64,000 bases of DNA from Climacium dendroides (lineage: Eukaryota; Streptophyta; Bryopsida; Hypnales; Climaciaceae), in the NCBI GenBank assembly GCA_950106755.1, contig OX467089.1, positions 25,587,345 through 25,651,344 of the forward strand, written 5' to 3'. Positions 59,401-64,000 of this stretch are shown here, piece by piece; the stretch's first letter is position 1, and every line of letters begins with the position of its first letter. The notes under the pieces are model-generated. The model was not told where the DNA came from and did not search any database. It saw nothing but the letters and a program-made list of their open reading frames with translations. Made by a program: the position numbers and the translations under genes.

Positions 59401-62400
59401 AGAAAAGGACTATCGATGACTAGCATAAATGATTGAAAAAATAGTCATTTAGGAGAAGAACAACTTTTGAATGAGTGCAACAATTTTTTAAGGTTAGAGT
59501 CATTGTGGACAAGTCATTTCGGACAAAAAGATTTTTTTCCATTTATTTGTTGATATAGAAGGTACAAAAGTAGTCATAATCAATTGCTCCATCATGTTTA
59601 AGGGTACAAAAGTAGTCATAATATAGGAATCAATTAGTAATATGTAATTACAATTTAGAAATATCTATTTAATAAAGTTTGGGAAGGAAACACCTTGACA
59701 TTGAATTCTTTGTAGTGTAGATGTTTTTGTAGGTAATGTGGATTTTTAATAAAAGTTAGATGTGTACATTGATGTTTCTTAAATGTTTCTAGAATAAAAT
59801 TAAAAAATTCATCACCAATATTTTCAATTAATGATTATGTAACACAATGAAAAACACATGAATTAGTTTATTAGAAATGAAATTTTTGTTTTTTGAAATT
59901 GAAATTTGTTGTATTCATCAACATCACATAAAATAATAAATTTAATAGGATAGTTTTGGTATGATATTTTTAAAATGAAGTTAAAAGGGAAAATTTTGAA
60001 GGGCTTCATAGTGGAGTTGCAAGACTTTTTGAACAATACATGGACAATAACTATAGAGGTGTGATGTTGTGGCCACTTTTGTCTGTGACTCCAACTAGTA
60101 TATGACTTAGAGAGAGACTAAACAATCATTCACATAATAATTGTACCTTGACTTTATGGTGTAGTCATATTTATATGTACCAAATTGGAATTAAAAATAA
60201 AGAAATCTTTAAATTTCTACATTGTTACAATGGTAGACATAAGAATATATGACAATTATTTAGTAGTCATTTATAGCTCATAGTCATAGTAACCCTAAAT
60301 ACAACTATAGTATGAATACAATCCATATTAGCAATGGCAACATAGGACTCATGGAAAATTGTTGATGATAAAGTTTCCATTTTTAATCTCATCCTTTTGT
60401 CATCTAGCAATCATTCAAATGATTGATCTATGATTGCAGTGCTCGATGCATTAGTTTTTGTGCCATTTTTTGGCCTAAAATTATAGTTCAATCATTCATA
60501 ATCTCCAATCATTGTTTGAACATTACAAAACACCTTTTTTTTCTACTAGTGATCTTGTCCATGATGGATTGCATTAATTGTGAAGAACACAATGTGTATA
60601 ACCAATTGATTTTTACCACTCTAGAGACCTAAGTAAACATGTTCCTATTCTATGACGGGTGGTGCCTTGGGATCACTTTTTGACATGATAGTAGGTAAAC
60701 TAGCATGAAAAAATGCAAACAATAAGAAAGTTTTTACTATAAGGAGATAGGATTAGAGGCAATTCTAGCCATCCCATTTGTAGGTGATTAAGAAATGGTA
60801 TTCTTATTTTGAGTCATATGTGATAATATGAAGTTGGAGCATTTGTTCCATCAAGACTTGTGTTTAAAAGGTCAAGCGGATGAGATGTCATTCAAGTTAG
60901 TGTCAAATGTGAAGTCTTCCATACCAAGTCTAATCTAGATTATAGTTCCTGAGGTGTGTGTCTTCTCAAAGTGACTAGAATTTCCATTCTTCTATCAATC
61001 TATTGTATAGTGCATGGTTCAAAATGGCACAAAGGATTTGATAAGCCATCAACAAGTAGCTATGCTATCATTTTTAATGCCAATGTAGGCTTAAGAGAGG
61101 CTTTGTTGATCGAAGTATGTCAATATGTGCACCTTAAAATGTACAAGTAACATTCATTTGAAGTGGTGATTCTTGGTGCATGTATCTTGTGTTATAGTAG
61201 AATTGCATTGATTAGGCACCTACAATAAGTTCATGTAGTGTGTATTTTGCAATCAAAAAATGTACATGCATTCAACAAAAACTTCAAATTGGTGCTACAT
61301 ATCTGCATGCTCAAAATTCATCAAATGAATTGTAAAATATATTTAAAAAGACTACACTATCTTTTTTCAAGATATAAAGTATTCACATTCCAAAAAGCAC
61401 TAGTATCAATACAAGTATCTACTTAAAGTCTACTTTAAAGTAGTACCATTGTTGACTCTAATTACAATACTCACTTTATAAGGCATAGAAGAAATGAAAA
61501 TTTAGTTCAAGTTCAACAATAAATCCCTTTTGTTAGAAAAAAAATGGAACCTCTACAAGGCCATCAAAGTTGGACGAATAGTGCAAATAAAAAATTAATA
61601 TTTCTTTGATAAAAATAATAATTTTTTTATGTGCACTTTAGAAGAATTGATGTAGAGTTTAGTAGCCTTCTTGAGGCCCCAATTTTTTATAATGCTAGAC
61701 TCCAAAGTCACTTCCATAAGGTCTTGCCTCCATGAAGTGTAGTAAGTTGGTAACCATTTTTGTCTAGTTGTCTTGACAAAATGCCTACAGTTTTCCTTGG
61801 GTTTACAAAAAATTATGGTTATTTTGTCACCCATTTCCATTACAACACAACATAGTATGCAAAAATGCACTATTTGACTAAGTTTAATATTGTTGTTTGG
61901 CATATCACTTGATTGATGAGTTTGTTGAAAAGAAGTTGCATGAAGTACAAATATGCAAATCCTAAAATGAACTCCAATTAATATTGAGTTTATAGATCTA
62001 GTTTTCAAGAAATAGATTGTAACATATGGATAGACATGGAAATGAGGTCGAATCACAAAATAGGCCTAACAACAAATTCAAACCTAAAGCATAAATACTA
62101 CTCCTAAAATTTATTTTTTTCCTTCTTAGTGTAAATAATATGGAAGCTAGCAAAATCAATTTTGATTTTAGAAAACTTGAGCAAGGTTTTTTGATTCCAA
62201 CTCAAGATGGTAGTTTCACAAAGAAGTATTTTTGAATTTTCTTCCAATAATGCATTGAAAATCCCCTCCTACATTGAGCTGTTTCAACAAAACACAAGGA
62301 TTATCGCTATCACAAGGAAAAGTGAGATAGGGAATTTTATTCAAGGGCAATTGGTGCAATTTTGAATGTTATTTGAAGTTGTGTCCACCTCTAAATCAAC

Positions 62401-63086
62401 TCAATATATGAAATTCAGATAAAGTGCTATTTAGAAGAATATTTTAGAAGTGATATACAAAAGAAAGTTGTAGATTTTGAATTTTAGATTCCATCTATAT
62501 GGTTAGATTCACCAATGCTATCACCAATATTTTCTATAAATTTAGAAAGGGAAATTTCAAAATTCCTTCAAAATTTGATCACAGGCAAAATATTATCATT
62601 TGTTGAGTAAAACTTATTGGAATGGATTTAAAATGAGGTTCTCTTGACATGGTGATTTTTTAAAATTTTTTTGTTCTTTACATCTATGACCTCATTTTTG
62701 CAAATCTAGTTTTGAACTAGTGTCAATGCAATTTGACCACTTGACACACATTTGTAATTTTAGAAAAATTTACAACCATGAGATAAGACATTAGATAATA
62801 CAAGAACTAGATAAAGTATCACCCAAAACTAGAATGACTTTCATCCAAGCAGGAACGAGACAAAAACAAGAACTTCAATCTTTTTATCGTTCAAAAAATG
62901 GACGTCAATGAATTCCAAGGTTAATTGACAATGGTTTCAATTAAGTCAAATTAAATTCAAGAAGGCCATACATAATTTGAACAATTTAAGTTTCAGATAA
63001 GCCAAATTGATTAGCTATTGAAGCAAATTGTCAAAGTCAACTACCTTTAACAACCTTCTGCAAGGATTATTGAGTTCGAGCTTGTG
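59401..63086. other. AT-rich intergenic DNA
   Basis: No gene supported. The longest frame, 153 codons on the minus strand at 61595-62056, has no motif I recognise. Frames around 60956-61426 (+) are short and unconnected. Confidence 0.4.
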
Positions 63087-63499
63087 AAGAGAAACTCTTT
63101 ATACTAGTGGGGTAGTAGTAAGGGAGACAATACATGTGGGATATTTGAATTAGGAAGAAAAGGAGCTTGGTCGCTCATTTTGGAGTAGAATTCAAAAATG
63201 GTGTAAAACTGAAATTTTAGACCTCATTTAGGCATAGTAAAAAAACTTTTTTGAAAAAACTTTGAAATAGAAAAAGTGGGGGAATTATGCTACCTTTCAT
63301 CTCTAAAAATCCATTTGATGTTTTGAGCCTCCACCTAAAACTTATGAACAAATTTGAATGAGGGGTTGGAAGGGACATTTTTTTTGAATTCTACTTCAAA
63401 ATGAGTGAGCAAGCTCCTTTTCTTCTTAATTCATATACCCCACATGCATTGTCTCCCCTACTATTACCCCAATAATATAAAGAGCTTCTCTTCTCATAT
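63087..63499. repeat. Foldback family copy 4, internally deleted, with clear terminal inverted repeats
   Basis: Outer ends AGAGAAACTCTTTATACTAG and, on the other strand from the right, AGAGAAGCTCTTTATATTAT start inverted repeats of about 57 bp that both include GGGAGACAATACATGTGGG or a near match. Only one inner hairpin arm remains (63220-63385), so this 413-bp copy is shorter than the other three but shows the true ends of the family best. Confidence 0.8.
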
Positions 63500-64000
63500 T
63501 CTATCACTTATACTCAGCAAGGGTTTAAATTTGGCTTCAACTGTTCAATTTGCCAATCGAATATATGAAGTCGAAAGTGGCTTTTGAAGCTAATGGCCTG
63601 AAAAATTAGCTTCAAAAGTCACTTCATTTAGTTTAATTTTTGTTATCCTAACTTAAGTTGATTAAAAATTAGGATTAAGCTGCATTACAGTATCTTAACC
63701 TTGATTTTTAAACTCGTTTGTTGAGCCACTTCCAAGCATCCGACACCGCAACTTTTGGTGGGCGCAAGTAGGGGTATGGCCAAAAAAAAAAGTAATCTGC
63801 GGGGTCCTTAGAAGGTTGTGGAGCGACCCAGCGAAGGGCTTATATTTTCTTTAATGGTTTGGCCTCTTTTTCTTTGCTCTAAGGTGGGTACCCCAATACT
63901 TCCATTTTTTTTGCCAATGTGCCTAATTAGAATGCTCAAATTTTTTATATTTTTATGAACGGTGAAGATTCCAACACACCAAAGAACACAACATTTAGAT
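63500..64000. other. Unassigned right edge
   Basis: AT-rich sequence, with a more GC-rich patch at 63740-63850. No gene, RNA gene or bounded repeat recognised before the window ends. Confidence 0.35.

Noticed and set aside
61595..62056. 153-codon minus-strand frame, the longest in the right part
   Set aside because: No family recognised, composition follows the AT-rich background. A profile search could still revive it.
1..64000. CRISPR arrays, bacterial operons, rRNA genes or integrated viral genomes
   Set aside because: No regularly spaced direct repeats with unique spacers, no rRNA-like sequence and no viral replication or capsid genes; gene structure is eukaryotic throughout.

Overview
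The window is nuclear DNA of a land plant. Its genes carry many GT-AG introns and are plant orthologues. One of them, IFT46, builds cilia and is kept only in plants with swimming sperm, so the organism is most likely a bryophyte, lycophyte or fern rather than a flowering plant. A decayed F-box/kelch gene fits that picture but does not settle it. The species cannot be named from the sequence alone.

Layout. Positions 1-11.3 kb hold a divergent gene pair: the N-terminal 517 codons of an EDRF1-like gene on the minus strand, running off the left edge, and a complete 12-exon O-fucosyltransferase-family gene on the plus strand. They share about 1.25 kb of upstream DNA. Positions 11.3-31.6 kb are very AT-rich and full of small transposon relics, but contain a complete 8-exon IFT46 gene (15.8-20.6 kb) whose codons are as AT-rich as its surroundings. 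Positions 31.8-41.7 kb hold a CpG-rich upstream region and a 19-exon WD40-TPR gene orthologous to Arabidopsis ASG2 (animal WDTC1), ending in a CaaX-like box. Positions 42-54.7 kb are mostly repeats plus the F-box/kelch relic. Positions 54.7-56.9 kb hold a three-exon tubulin-folding cofactor A gene (KIESEL/TBCA). Positions 57-64 kb are again repeats.

The genes do not form an operon or a single pathway. EDRF1 is poorly understood in plants; the O-fucosyltransferase should act in the Golgi; IFT46 belongs to the IFT-B particle of the sperm flagellum; ASG2-type proteins are substrate receptors of CUL4-DDB1 ubiquitin ligases; TBCA binds beta-tubulin.

The most unusual material is in the repeats. 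Several unrelated short elements begin and end TTAACCC...GGGTTAA, the end structure of piggyBac-like transposons (a TA duplication is also possible); one set forms an inverted dimer sharing its TTAA. A four-copy foldback family, a palindrome of about 960 bp, a pogo-like element with TA duplication and decayed transposase tail, a Stowaway-like element, and a short element with primer-binding and polypurine-like sites in introns of two different genes are also visible. All exon boundaries were placed by eye from splice signals, reading phase and remembered family sequences; no alignment or transcript data were used.
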